A stretch of DNA of 64,000 nucleotides from Hesseltinella vesiculosa (Eukaryota; Mucoromycota; Mucoromycetes; Mucorales; Cunninghamellaceae), in assembly GCA_002104935.1 (NCBI GenBank), contig MCGT01000013.1, positions 310,001-374,000 of the forward strand, read 5' to 3'. The first letter of the stretch is position 1; every line of letters starts with the position of its first letter. Both the position numbers and the translations under genes were made by a program. Below the pieces are notes generated by a model. It searched no databases. It worked only from the letters and a program-made list of their open reading frames with translations, and was not told where the DNA came from. Below, one piece after another: positions 45,153 through 55,571 of the stretch.

Positions 45153-46192
45153 CTAGACCAAACCGCAGCTGGTGAGCATCTTACGGATCTGTCGAATGTG
45201 AGATTGGTGATGTCGTTTCAAATCATGCTTGCGGGCAAAGCGTTTTTGACACACCAGGCAGGCAAAGCCCTTGACCCGGTTGGGATCATGCGTGAGCTCA
45301 TGTTCATTTTTGTTGTTGGAACGGTTGCTGGTGTAGGGACAATAGCGGCACTCGTAGATTTGACGACGAACCGGCGTCTTCTTCTTCTTGGCCTCGGGTT
45401 CCTTGGCCACAGGCTTCACGCTGGTATTGGTGACGGCCTGGTCTAGGAAGGTGACCGTGTTGTAGAGGGTATTGATCCAGGTCTGCTCTTGCTGAAAAGG
45501 CACGGCAACGGCCGAGTCCGAGGCAGGAGCAAGGCTAGCCAAGACCGGTGTTGTGATTGGTGAGCTTGGTGATACAGAACCGGTAGAAAGGATTGGCTGA
45601 CAAGGCACAGACAAGGTATCACCATGGACGTTTTCTTGCGGCAGAGGGTGGATCATGAGCTCTTGCTGGTTGGGAGAGAGGTAGGGGTGGTCTGCCAGGC
45701 AAGAGTCGGCCACCGAGCAAGGTGACATGCCATACAGTGAAGGTGTGGTGGCCATGGTAGGTGCCGCCATGGTTGGCATTGGTGATACCAACGACAGGTC
45801 AGGCGTGTAACAAAGCGAAGGTTCAGAAGTACAAGGTGAACAGGCCATCATGGTTTCTGAAGGTGGCATGGCATCTTCCAAGAAAAAAAAGTCGACCTCG
45901 GACATGGCTGGGCTACTAGGATGTTGAGTGGTCAAGCTGTTTGAAGGTTGGGCCAATTGCTCTGCAGCCGAAGCAAATTCGCTGTAACGATTCACCTGGA
46001 TGGCTTCTACATTGTAAAACGAGAGAGAAATGAGCAAAGTAAAGTAAAAAAATGTCTTTTTTTTTTTTTTTTACCATTTGGATCAAGCAAATCAGGTTTG
46101 AGAGTGGCCAGGGAATATGACAATGGCATCGATGGATAGACTTGTAGCAGCGAGTCATTTTGAATGACTTGGTCAATGGAAGGGAAGTTCAT
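45153..46192 (-). CDS. C2H2 zinc-finger transcription factor (two C-terminal fingers)
   Basis: Exons 46192-46075 and 46006-45153 give 972 nt, 323 residues. The N-terminal 220 residues are Ser/Pro/Thr-rich with scattered hydrophobics, typical of an activation region. A Lys-rich link (EAKKKKTPVRRQ) leads to two C2H2 fingers at the C-terminus. The first is YECRYCPYTSNRSNN...HELTH, the second FACLVCQKRFARKHDLKRHH, a classic finger with the RxHDLKRH recognition helix seen in many fungal regulators. The short tail is basic. The tandem C-terminal pair recalls many fungal stress and developmental factors; specific orthology is not claimed. The first exon was chosen because only its ATG at 46192 connects in frame through a GT-AG intron containing a T-run. 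Confidence 0.85.
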
Positions 46193-47930
46193 AATGAAAA
46201 GTCCAGTCAAAACTTGAGTATTGGAAAAAGAGAGGGAAAGAAAGGTGAAAGGGAAAGAGCTTAAACGGCAGATGAAAAAAAAAAAAAAAAAAAAGGGGGA
46301 AAAAGAGAAGCTGCATTGGTTTAAATAGTCGTGTTTTGATTCCCCGCTCTGTCCAAGTCCACCCACAATCGAGGGTGCTCAGCGAAAATGAAGGTTTTTT
46401 TTTTTGTGATCGTTCATATCATTTCATTCAGTAGAGAGCAGGGGCGTCTGTTTTTAGCTCAACTGCGACTCTCTCTCTTTTTTTTTTTTTTTTTTTTTCC
46501 GAATGTCACTCTTGTTAAAAATTGGCTTGTCATTTTTCTTTTTCGTTTTTCCATGTTTCTGTTACATTGTCACTTTTCGCTGTTCCTATTTTAGCCCTCA
46601 GGCTGTAATGATAATAAGGGTGAGAAATCGTTCCTATTGGCTCACACCACGACATAGGGAATTGTCCTTTTTCAGTCATTGCGATGGAGGATTCTTGATT
46701 GGGAAGCCATCGTCATGTGCTACCTAGCAACCAGGTGGTTGACTTTTTTTTTTTTAGGCACCCCCCCCAAAAAGCTTCCAGCATAGAAACGTAGCACAGC
46801 CCAAGTCACACCAAGTGCCTTTTCCGTGCAATAGAAAGAGCTTGAGAAACAATGCTTCTTCGGAGGCTTAATTCAATGGAAGAGGGTTTTTTGCCTCGAC
46901 ATGGCCGCCACCAGAGATTGCCGCGCAGTCAACGATAATCACTTTTTGACATTGTCAAAAAGCCCAACCTTTCAAGGATCACGCCACTACCACATGGCAT
47001 ATCCACTGTGGCTACCATTTATATCAGCGATGACGCCTGTTGGAGCATTCCCTCTGCCGCCCATCTTCCATACGGACAGCAAGAAAGGCAAGAGCTATTT
47101 CTCTCAGAGACGAGCCGTTGTCAACAAGGGAATGACCAAAAAAAAAAAAGATAGCTGGAGCGTCCGTTTTTGCAGGCTGGAAAAGAGGGTGTATTTCAGC
47201 TGGACCTGTTACTGCTAGCGTTTGAATGTTCCTATGCTGAAGAGCCTCTTTACAGAACGAGCCAGGATCCTCTTTTCAGTCAAGCTTCATGCACTCACGG
47301 TCTGCTGAGTTTTCAATTTTCCTGTTCCAACTGGCGGTGTTTTTTTACTGCATCTTTTTCTTTGCTTTCCAATGGCATCATCCACATCACTTGCCAATGA
47401 AAACAAAGACGTCCAAAGAGGTCATTCCAAAGACATCTGATGGCACGTTTATTGAATTTATGAAATGGACCCCATGTCTTGCCATGTATTCATGAATCGC
47501 TCAAGTAGTCAATGACTCATCTAAAAGCTGAATGATTCTTTGGTGCAAACTTCGCATTTGTCACAAATCAAGGAAGCTCTTGTGGTCTTCATAACAGAAG
47601 CGTAAGGGAGGCAAAATAAAAACGGATAACTCAACTCCATCTTTGCGCCCAACCTGCCCAGCTCAGACGTATTGCTTTACACGCGTGGGGCCGTGCGTGA
47701 ACCACCGTCACCACCTAGTAAGCATGCTTGTGCTCTATTGGTTGAATGGAGTTGGGTACTTGTCGAATTCTTTTTACAACCCCATCTGCAGCCATTTCAT
47801 TGGCTTGGTTTTTGAAATATGCGCGGTAAACACCCATGCTTGAAACAGAAAAAAAAAAAAGAGAGAGAGAACGAGGGGATGTTTTTTTCTTGAGCTCATC
47901 TTTTTTTTCTCCCTCCAGCAAGCCATCAAC
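46193..47930. promoter_or_regulatory. 1.7-kb divergent spacer: C2H2-gene and pyruvate-kinase promoters
   Basis: No supported gene. ATTGGCT (inverted AGCCAAT) at 46635-46641 lies about 440 bp upstream of the C2H2 start, and ATTGGC again at 47798-47803, about 130 bp upstream of the pyruvate kinase ATG. A T21 run is near 46479-46498. CCCTCCAG shortly before the ATG of pyruvate kinase, after a T-run, could be the 3' end of a 5'-UTR intron. Confidence 0.4.
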
Positions 47931-49631
47931 ATGCCCAAGCCTGAAAACACCACCCTGCCCAAGCAATGGATTGCTGATATGGATGTCGACGTCGAGCCTT
48001 CAGCTATTCGTAAATCCTCCATTATCTGCACCATCGGACCAAAGACAAACAACGTGGAAAGATTAGTCGAGCTGATTGACGCTGGTATGAATATCGTGCG
48101 CATGAACTTCTCTCATGGCGACTACGAGGCAAGTGCGAATAAATAAAAAAAAAGGCAGCTGAACATTTCTTTTTTTACTTGCTCGATAGTATCACAAATC
48201 TGTTTTGGACAATGCAAGGGAGGCCAGTGCGAGTAAGGCAAAAAAAGAAGTGATGGCTCTTGAATGGGTCAGATGAGAGCGATCTCTCGAGTGCCACGTT
48301 TTTTTTTATGTCATGTGAACTCACATTTTACCGCTTGTTGCGCAGAACGACCTGATCGGGTGATTGGCATTGCATTGGATACCAAAGGCCCTGAAATTCG
48401 AACGGGCAACATGCGCGACAACAAGGATCTGCCTATCAAAAAGGGCCACCAAATGATCTTCAGCACTGACGATAAATATGCCACAGTATGCGATGACAAG
48501 GTGATGTATGTCGACTACAAGAATCTCCCCAAGGTCATGGACGTTGGAAAAGTCATCTATGTGGACGATGGCGTGCTCTCCTTTGAAGTGTTGGAAAAGG
48601 CCAAAGACCATGTTAAAGTGCAAGCGTTGAACAATGGCACCCTGAGCAGCAAAAAGGGGGTCAACCTGCCCAAGACGTCCGTCGACCTGCCAGCTCTGTC
48701 GGACAAGGACAAGCGTGATCTGGCGTTTGGTGTGGAGAATGGGGTGGACATGATCTTTGCCTCCTTCATCCGCCGTGCGCAAGACGTCAAGGACATCCGG
48801 CGAGTGCTGGGTGAGGCGGGCAAAAACATCAAGATCATCTGCAAGCTCGAAAACCACCAAGGCTGTGCCAACTTTGACGAAATCCTGGCCGAAACCGACG
48901 GCATAATGATTGCCCGTGGCGACATGGGCATCGAAATCCCCTGTGAACGTGTGTTTATTGCGCAAAAGATGATGATCGCCAAATGCAACCTGGTGGGCAA
49001 GCCCGTGGCCTGCGCGACGCAGATGCTCGAGTCCATGACCTACAATCCTCGCCCAACCCGAGCCGAAGTGTCCGACGTGGCCAATGCCATTCTGGACGGC
49101 GCTGATCTCGTCATGCTGTCGGGTGAAACAGCCAAGGGCGCCTACCCCATCGAGGCAGTCCAGACGATGGCAGCGACATGTGCGCTGGCCGAGTCGGTGA
49201 CCTGCTACCCTCACGTCTTCAACGAGCTGCGTCAACTGACGCCCTGGCCCACCGAGACCACCGAGACAGTGGCCTGTGCTGCCGTGTCGGCCGCCTTGGA
49301 ACAAAACGCCGGTGCCATCATTGTCCTCAGCAAATCCGGCCATACGGCCCGCATGGTCGCCAAGTACCGCCCGAGCCAACCCATTGTTGTGGTCACCCGC
49401 AATGCTCAAACGGCTCGTCAATCCCACCTGAGCCGAGGTGTGTTTCCGTTTGTCTACACAGGCGAGCCCGATTCTGTCTGGGACAAGGACGTGGAAGGTC
49501 GTATCCGCTGGGGTATCATCCAAGGCAAGAAATTCGGTCTGCTCAAATCGAATGATTCTGTGGTGGTTGTCCAGGGATGGAAAGGCGGCCTGGGCAACAC
49601 CAATACAATCCGTGTCCTGATTGCACCGTAG
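47931..49631 (+). CDS. PYK1: pyruvate kinase, first intron GC-AG
   Basis: Last step of glycolysis: phosphoenolpyruvate to pyruvate with ATP formation, in the cytosol. Exons 47931-48128, 48190-48232 and 48346-49631 give 1,527 nt, 508 residues, the normal fungal length. Active-site blocks are all present: [20 protein letters not shown] (joined over intron 1), [50 protein letters not shown] and [13 protein letters not shown]. Intron 1 (48129-48189) starts GCAAGT; no GT donor allows the frame to be kept, so it is a GC-AG intron. Exon 2 is 43 nt. The third exon has richer G+C, as expected of a highly expressed gene. The fructose-1,6-bisphosphate-binding C-terminal region ([26 protein letters not shown]) is conserved, so it is probably FBP-activated. 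Extremely secure. Confidence 0.97.
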
Positions 49632-49687
49632 AATTCTTTTTTTCCAATCGTTCAAGAACCCACGACAATGCCATTTTTTGCTTGCCA

Positions 49688-49693
49688 AATAAA
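49688..49693 (+). terminator. polyadenylation signal AATAAA of pyruvate kinase
   Basis: AATAAA about 57 bp after the stop codon, in an A/T-rich stretch. Confidence 0.45.
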
Positions 49694-50057
49694 AAAAGGA
49701 ATGTTTCTCATTCTCTTTCAGGGATCCTCTTGGTTTGTTGTCGATCGGTTTGAGTCGAATCTAAAAGGCTAGGGCTGCCTCGGTTAGATTTCCTATTAAG
49801 AAGAATAAGCTGGCTTCGTTCCATTTTTTTTTGATTCATGCAAAGCGTGGTGTAGTTTCAAACCGCTATGACTCGTGATTGGCTAAATGACAAGTCATAT
49901 GCCCAAAACAGGAGATGGTTCCAAAGAAATTTAAAGATGAGATTCACACCCCATTCTTTTTGTTGTTTGTTTCGTTTTTATCCATCCCACACACTCTTTT
50001 AGATTGTCGTGCCCTTTTCTTTCTTTCTTTTTTTTTTTTTTAGTCAATATACCAACC
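49694..50057. promoter_or_regulatory. spacer and methyltransferase promoter with CCAAT box
   Basis: GATTGGCT at 49877-49884 (inverted AGCCAATC), 174-181 bp upstream of the methyltransferase ATG. A T-run ending in TAG (50029-50043) 15 bp before the ATG could mark a 5'-UTR intron acceptor. Confidence 0.4.
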
Positions 50058-50980
50058 ATGGGCGCTCAACATAGTCGAGACATACTTCAAAACGATCGTC
50101 ATCGTCAACGCAAGAGGCACCAACCAAATGGCGACATTCAAAGTTTCACTGCCTTTCCCACCCGTGCAACCGATGTGTTCCCAGTGTCAGAAGCATTGTC
50201 CCCCATCCATCCCCATACCATCACGCCGGCAGACTATGCCATGACCAAAGATCCCGGCAAGAACTTCCATGGCAATCCCTTCCAACGTCATTCCCGCCAC
50301 AGCTCCTCTGATGCCAAACACATCCCCATCAATCCCGTGCGCCATCAGGTTGTGCTGTCTGAACAAGCCTCCCCCTTGACCTCACTCACCTCTGCCTCCA
50401 GGCTTCTCAGACGAGGCAGCCGCAAAGAAAAGACCTCATCGCCCACCAGCACCGCCTCCTCCAGGCACTTGCGGAAGTACAATAGCGAGCACGACGCCTT
50501 CAGCACATGTGGCTTTAGTGACGACGATGACACCCGCACTTACCCCGCATCCTCTCGTTCCGGTGCCTACTCTAGCTCCTACGACTCCTCCCACTCTATG
50601 CCTACACCCTCGCTGCATCACAACAACCTGCTTGCCCGCTCTAGCATTCTCTCCAACACCAACTTTTCCGACCCTGCCAGTCCAAACAGTGGCCAGTTCG
50701 TCTTTGATCTCATCAGCCAGCCCAGTCTGTCCCTGCTCTTGACCAGTTCCACCACCTCCACCTTACCCATCACGCCTCCGCCCATGCTGTCTCCCACCTC
50801 GACCATGCCACCTCCTCTTCCTGGTGTGCCTCCGCCCAAGCCAGACAGCTGGGTCTATGATCATAGCGACGAACGGGAATACGACCGGTATATTTTTATA
50901 ACTCATTGCTGTCCGGTTATGCTCCATTTTCTTACCTTTTTTTTTTTTTTCTCTTTTCCATTAGACAACTACGTCAGGTA

Positions 50981-51011
<31 letters not shown>

Positions 51012-52119
51012 CCGTGGCAAGTCTGAAAAGGAAAAACAAATGACTGACATCCCACTGTATTATTCATATTAGCATTATGTCATGAAGCAAGTGCTAGGAG
51101 CAACATGCCAGTTGGACTTGGATCGGCCGACACGCATCCTCGACATTGGCTGTGGCATTGGGCTCTGGGTTTGGGAAACAAGCCAGCAGTATCCTGACTG
51201 CCATGTCACCGGCATGGACTCTCATCTGCCTGAAATGCAAAATGGATCTTGGGAAAAGGATATCGTGAGCCGGCTCCGTACCAATGCTTCTTCAGGTCCC
51301 CCCTCAACCACCTTGCCTGGTACAAACTCTCCTACCAATGTGCCTGGCAACAACATCTCATTCATCCACGGCGACTTTTTAAAGCCTCTACCCTTTGACG
51401 ATCATTCATTCGATTTCATCCATATCCAAGACATCTCCCGGTCGGTTCCTCGTTCCTGCTGGTCCGATTTGTTGTTAGAACTGTATCGCATCTTGAAGCC
51501 TGGAGCCATGGTGCAGCTGGTCGAGCATGGTAAACCCCCTCCCCTCTTCGAAATGGTTATTGTTTACTCACTCGTTCTTTTGAAGATGGCCTGTTCAAAA
51601 ACCCTGGTCCTGCACTGGCATTGATCAATGAATGGCGTCAAGTCGTGGCCATGGAGAACCAAGTCAAACTGACTTTTTGTCAAGAAAATTTATGTACCGA
51701 GTTACAAAACGTGGACCTGGGGATTGTTTCCGCAACCTCTTTGGATATTCCGATCGGTGAATGGTCGAGCGATCCAGGTACGAATAAAAAGCCCTCCTTG
51801 TGTTGCAAATGGTGTGACCATGGACGGGTGAAAAATCTCCCAAAAAAGAACTGTCGGAAAGAAAGGGCGTTCTGCACGGTTCGCTAAATTTTTTATTGTA
51901 GTACAAAAGCAGCATGGCTTCCTCTACCAAGAACAAATCAAGTCCTTGTTTCGAGCCATTCAACACTGGTGGTTAATGGCTGCTGGTATCTCTCCTGGAT
52001 TGCATGAAAGAATCTGCAACGAAGCAATGGACGAATTTGATGCTTACAAGACAAGTGTCCATTGGAATGTCGTGACGGCTAAAAAACCGGCAGAGATGGC
52101 TGGCCCTTCTTCGCCCTGA
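50058..52119 (+). CDS. SAM-dependent methyltransferase with long disordered N-terminus and 13-nt microexon
   Basis: Class I methyltransferase fold. Exons 50058-50887, 50965-50977 (13 nt), 51073-51529, 51586-51777 and 51902-52119 give 1,710 nt, 569 residues. Residues 1 to about 270 are Ser/Pro-rich and likely disordered. The catalytic part starts at DRQLRQHYVMKQV and shows the SAM-binding motif I as ILDIGCGIGLWVWE, an acidic motif II end (VTGMDSH), and a post-motif (FDFIHIQDISRS); the pattern is that of the Umta/LaeA-like fungal methyltransferases. The N-terminus MGAQHS fits the myristoylation rule (Gly2, Ser6), so membrane tethering is possible. Substrate unknown. Microexon 2 is required: without it the frame is lost. 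Intron 2 contains 28 A. Confidence 0.88.
50984..51011. repeat. 28-base A homopolymer in intron 2 of the methyltransferase
   Basis: Twenty-eight consecutive A between the microexon donor and the next acceptor. Confidence 0.95.
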
Positions 52120-52248
52120 AAATAAGCCAACCACCCAAGATATCCCCTCTCTGTACCCCATTTTTACTACATTCTTGTTTTTTTTTCATTTAATCCAATG
52201 CTTCCCCCATCCATAATGAAAGCCCGTCCTCTGTCTTTTTTTTTACTT

Positions 52249-52254
52249 AATAAA
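52249..52254 (+). terminator. polyadenylation signal AATAAA of the methyltransferase gene
   Basis: AATAAA 129 bp after the stop codon; the most likely signal in this spacer. Confidence 0.4.
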
Positions 52255-52822
52255 ACCATAACCGCCTCTCTGGGTTTCCTTTGTTTGTTATTGCATGGCC
52301 TGTGGAAAACAAAGAAGATGCCTTGACCAGATGACATCATTCGCGGAGGGACTGGTCACACAAGAACCTGGAGAGATCCCCCCCCCATTTTTTTTTCGTT
52401 TCGACTCATGACCTCTCATTAAAAATCTTTGTGGCACCACTGTCAATGGCAAACTGTCGCGTGGCAGACCCCTCCAACCCAGAAAAAGAAAAAAACCTAG
52501 CCGGTCCTCCCTAGCGACTTCCTCTCGCCAAAAAGCCTCACATGATGTGACAATGGCGCTGCCCAAAAAAAAAAAAAAAGGCAGCGGCCATCGCAGAAAT
52601 GGAGCAAACCCGAATAGTAAAAATGGAAAAACTCGGAGCCTCCAGCTTTTTCCTATCAAGCTGCCGTTTGAGCTTTTTGGACCTCCTGTGTGCCATTGCA
52701 AACGAGAAGATGGCGTGAAAATAAACTTGTTTTTTTATTGGCAAACAACAAGCGTTGAAAACTAAAAATATCAAAATCAAAAAAAAAAAAAAAAAAAAAA
52801 AAACCGTGTGGCTAAAAAGTGA
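52255..52822. other. convergent spacer between methyltransferase and epoxide hydrolase genes
   Basis: No gene seen; C-run (52379-52386), A-runs at 52566-52579 and a 25-base A-run at 52779-52803. Confidence 0.35.
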
Positions 52823-54210
52823 TCACAATCGAGGTGAGCCAATGGCAGGGTAGGTTTTGCTTAACCAGTCTTGCAACAGCTGGTTGCATTCATCAGGCTT
52901 TTCCCACAAGATCCAATGGCCAGCGCCATCGACCACATGCTTTGAGAGATTAGGAATCCAATGTTCCATCCCTTCCGTCATGGAGGGCGGCAAGGCTCGG
53001 TCGTCGGAGGCTAATTGAGAAAGGCAGAAGGCGTAAATAAAAAAGATACCCACCCGATGCACTAAGCCAATCAGGCTCGCTGGATTTCTTTATCTTTACC
53101 AGCAACCATCAGGACTGGCTGGGTCACACCTTTGTCGACCAAGTCTAATTGGAACAAAAAACAAGTTCATGAGGGTGGCACTGTACACAATGCTGTTTCC
53201 CCATTACCTTTGCATTGCTCGTAGTTGTTCTTCGTTTGCTTGTACCAGTTCAACCCACCCCGAGCACCATACTTTTCCAACATGGTCACATAATAATCCA
53301 ACACCTTTTGAGGCAGGATGTCGGCCTTGGGCAACACTGGCCGGCCAGCCACCAGAGTGCCAGTGGTCTTGTCAATCAAAGCATCGCGTGCGGCCGACAC
53401 CGGGCGGAATACCCGTGTGTAAAAAGCCCTGGCGTTTTCATTGATTTCCTTTTCGGCTGGAGGCGAGCGCAGGTAAAGCTGATAGGAAAAGTTGGGCAGC
53501 TTTTCCACAACGGCCTCCAGCGGCACATAGACAGGCAAGGCGGGCTGAACGGTGTGCAGAAGCTGGCTATGGCTTCTACACGATCGGGATAGAACTGAGC
53601 AAAGCGCCAGGCCACCGCACCACCCCAGTCATGCGCCAGCACGGCCACCGTAGGGAGCTGCAAATGGTCCAACAACGACACCAAGTCCTTGGAGACCGTG
53701 CCAAAACCGTACTCGTCGGGGTTTGAAGGTTGGTCCTAATTAGCATTGTGCGATGCATGGTCAAAAATAAATCCCTTTTCCAACCATTGTCCTCCTCTAC
53801 TTACGGTTTCTCCAAAGCCTCGAAGGCTAGGTACAATCACTCGATAGCCCATGGACACCAGAAAGGGGATCTGTTCACGCCAGCCTAGATTGGTTGAAGG
53901 AGAGAGAGCAGAATTGAGCGATCGAGTGTGTTTTTTTTTTTTTTTTGGCATTCAGGTCCTACCTAGCCATCTACAACCACCCATATCCAACAGTGCAGAG
54001 CATTAATATCCAATAAAGAGGTAATGAATAAGGCGCGTTTGATTCTCTTGCTTTAATGATGACAATGCATGCTTACAAATCGGGCCAGCCATGAAGAAGA
54101 AGCAAAGCCTTTGCAGCCGACGAGTTTTCATCCACATAATGCGTACGGATGCCATTAACAGTAGCGTATTCATGATTGAACGTAGAAGGATCAGACTTGT
54201 TAATCGTCAT
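52823..54210 (-). CDS. epoxide hydrolase-like alpha/beta hydrolase with an 8-nt microexon and a frameshift
   Basis: Opens epoxides by a covalent Asp-ester mechanism. Exons 54210-54077, 53970-53963, 53884-53805, 53735-53208, 53144-53100 and 53010-52823. Exon 2 is 8 nt and is needed to read HGWPDLWLGWREQIPFL, the typical HGFPDLWYGWRHQIPYL-like block with the oxyanion HGxP. VLAHDWGGAVAWRFAQF carries the nucleophile Asp (HDWGG), and GAGHWILWE the catalytic His. Summed exons are 983 nt, one short of a multiple of three. Within exon 4, near 53550-53553, the frame shifts by one base between SFCTP and QPALPVYVPLEAV, both of which match the family. So one base is missing: either a real mutation (pseudogene) or a sequencing/assembly error. 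Length would otherwise be about 327 aa. Confidence 0.85.
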
Positions 54211-54465
54211 TTTGAATAGGAAAAGAGAGTCGTGTGGGAATAAAAAAGAAGAAAAAAAAAAGTAACGTGAGCGCAGGTATTTTATTTTATTTTATGTGTT
54301 GCTTTTGAGCCTCAGCATTCATGATGACAGACCCAAAATTATCCCGAAATAAAAGCTGAGCTTTTCCCGGCAGTCTTGAGGCAGTAGCCGATCATGCCTG
54401 TATCAAAAGTCGAGGACACTTTATTACAAATGCAGTGTGTGCAAAGGGCCGTTTTGCAAGGCCAT

Positions 54466-55313
54466 TCAAGATTTGCCCCAGAGGGACCCAACTAAGCGCG
54501 AGAGCAAGCCAGGTGCTGGAGCTGTCTGGCCGTCGTTGGTATCAGGGAGCCGTGGCGTGGCAAAAGGCGACGTGGTAGGATCGGAAGGTGTGGTTTGGGA
54601 AGGGCCTGAGATTTGCTTGGTTTCTTGAATGGTCCCGTCTGGGAACTTGATACGGGTCATTGTCTCAGTCTGGCCGTTTCGATTTGTGGTGATGACAGTT
54701 TCCTCTGTGCCGTCGGGAAGAATCGTGCTGCGCTGCGATGTGCTGGTCGACGTAAAGGACCAATGACTGCTGTTTGCCTAAAATCAGGTAAGGTAATGAG
54801 ACAGGACGGTAAGTCTCGCTCTCGTTGCGTTTGGCTTACCTGGTCATGGCGAGCGTGAATATCCTGCTCCATTGCGCTAAATAGGGTGGACAGCAGAGAC
54901 GTACCGGTTCGGAAGAAATCCACAGGCTGGTCTTGATTAAAGATGGAGATGCTGTTCTGGGGTGATGCCAAGGTAGGGCAGGCCGTTGAGTTGGATGGGG
55001 GGGACACCAGGGTAGTTTGAGCCTGGTCGCCATCGCCGTCGTTGGAAGACGTCTCGGTGCCTTGCTCTATTAATCGCTGACGTCGTTTTTGTGAGATGCG
55101 TTGAAAGTCGCTGCCGTCCAATTCAGCGATTTGATGTGTTGTTTGGCGATCTGCTGGCGAGGGCGAGATCTCGATCAAGGTCGGTTCTTGCATTGTTTTC
55201 AGCAGCATGGACATGGTGCCCGAGAACATGTTGTTTAGCATGGCTTCCAGCACGTCCAGCTCTGACTGAGGATAGTGGTTGTTCTCATCATGATGGTTAG
55301 GCGGCTGAGACAT
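54466..55313 (-). CDS. hypothetical acidic protein with HAX1/MLF-like C-terminal strand repeats
   Basis: Exons 55313-54840 and 54777-54466 give 786 nt, 261 residues. The N-terminal region is Gln/Asn/Ser-rich with an amphipathic stretch (LDVLEAMLNNMFSGTMSMLL) and another (TGTSLLSTLFSAMEQDI). The C-terminal part has short beta-like repeats that alternate hydroxyl and Gly residues: SHWSFTSTSTSQRSTI, then LPDGTEETVITT, NGQTETMTRI, FPDGTIQETKQ. PDGT-x-E/T-T repetition of that kind resembles the tails of HAX1 and myeloid leukaemia factor-like proteins, but similarity is too loose to name it. It ends in LLSRLVGSLWGKS, another amphipathic end. Role unknown. The start is the ATG nearest the conserved-looking N-terminus. 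Confidence 0.5.
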
Positions 55314-55571
55314 TGCATAAATCAAAACGTACAATGGAAAACGAAAAAAAAAAAAAAGCGGTGGCAGAATAAGAATTTGCATTGAACACTGCTTTTTTGA
55401 AGTACCACGCTTAGGTTTTTTTTTTTTTTTTTTTTTTGACGGATGGAGAAGAAGAATAGGATAAGGATCCGACATGGAATTTATAGGATGAACTGGTATA
55501 AGGTAGTGAGAATGCACGAGGGAAATAGGATAAACGTTGCTACACAAAAGAACGAGGAAGGCATGCGAAAA

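Noticed and set aside
48321..49688. 455-codon ORF antisense to pyruvate kinase
   Set aside because: Shadow frame of a strongly conserved, GC-richer exon; the plus-strand reading matches pyruvate kinase in full.
53520..53560. A 41-nt intron that would remove the epoxide hydrolase frameshift
   Set aside because: It would delete VEAIASFCTP, which is conserved in the family, and the donor is poor; a one-base loss is simpler.
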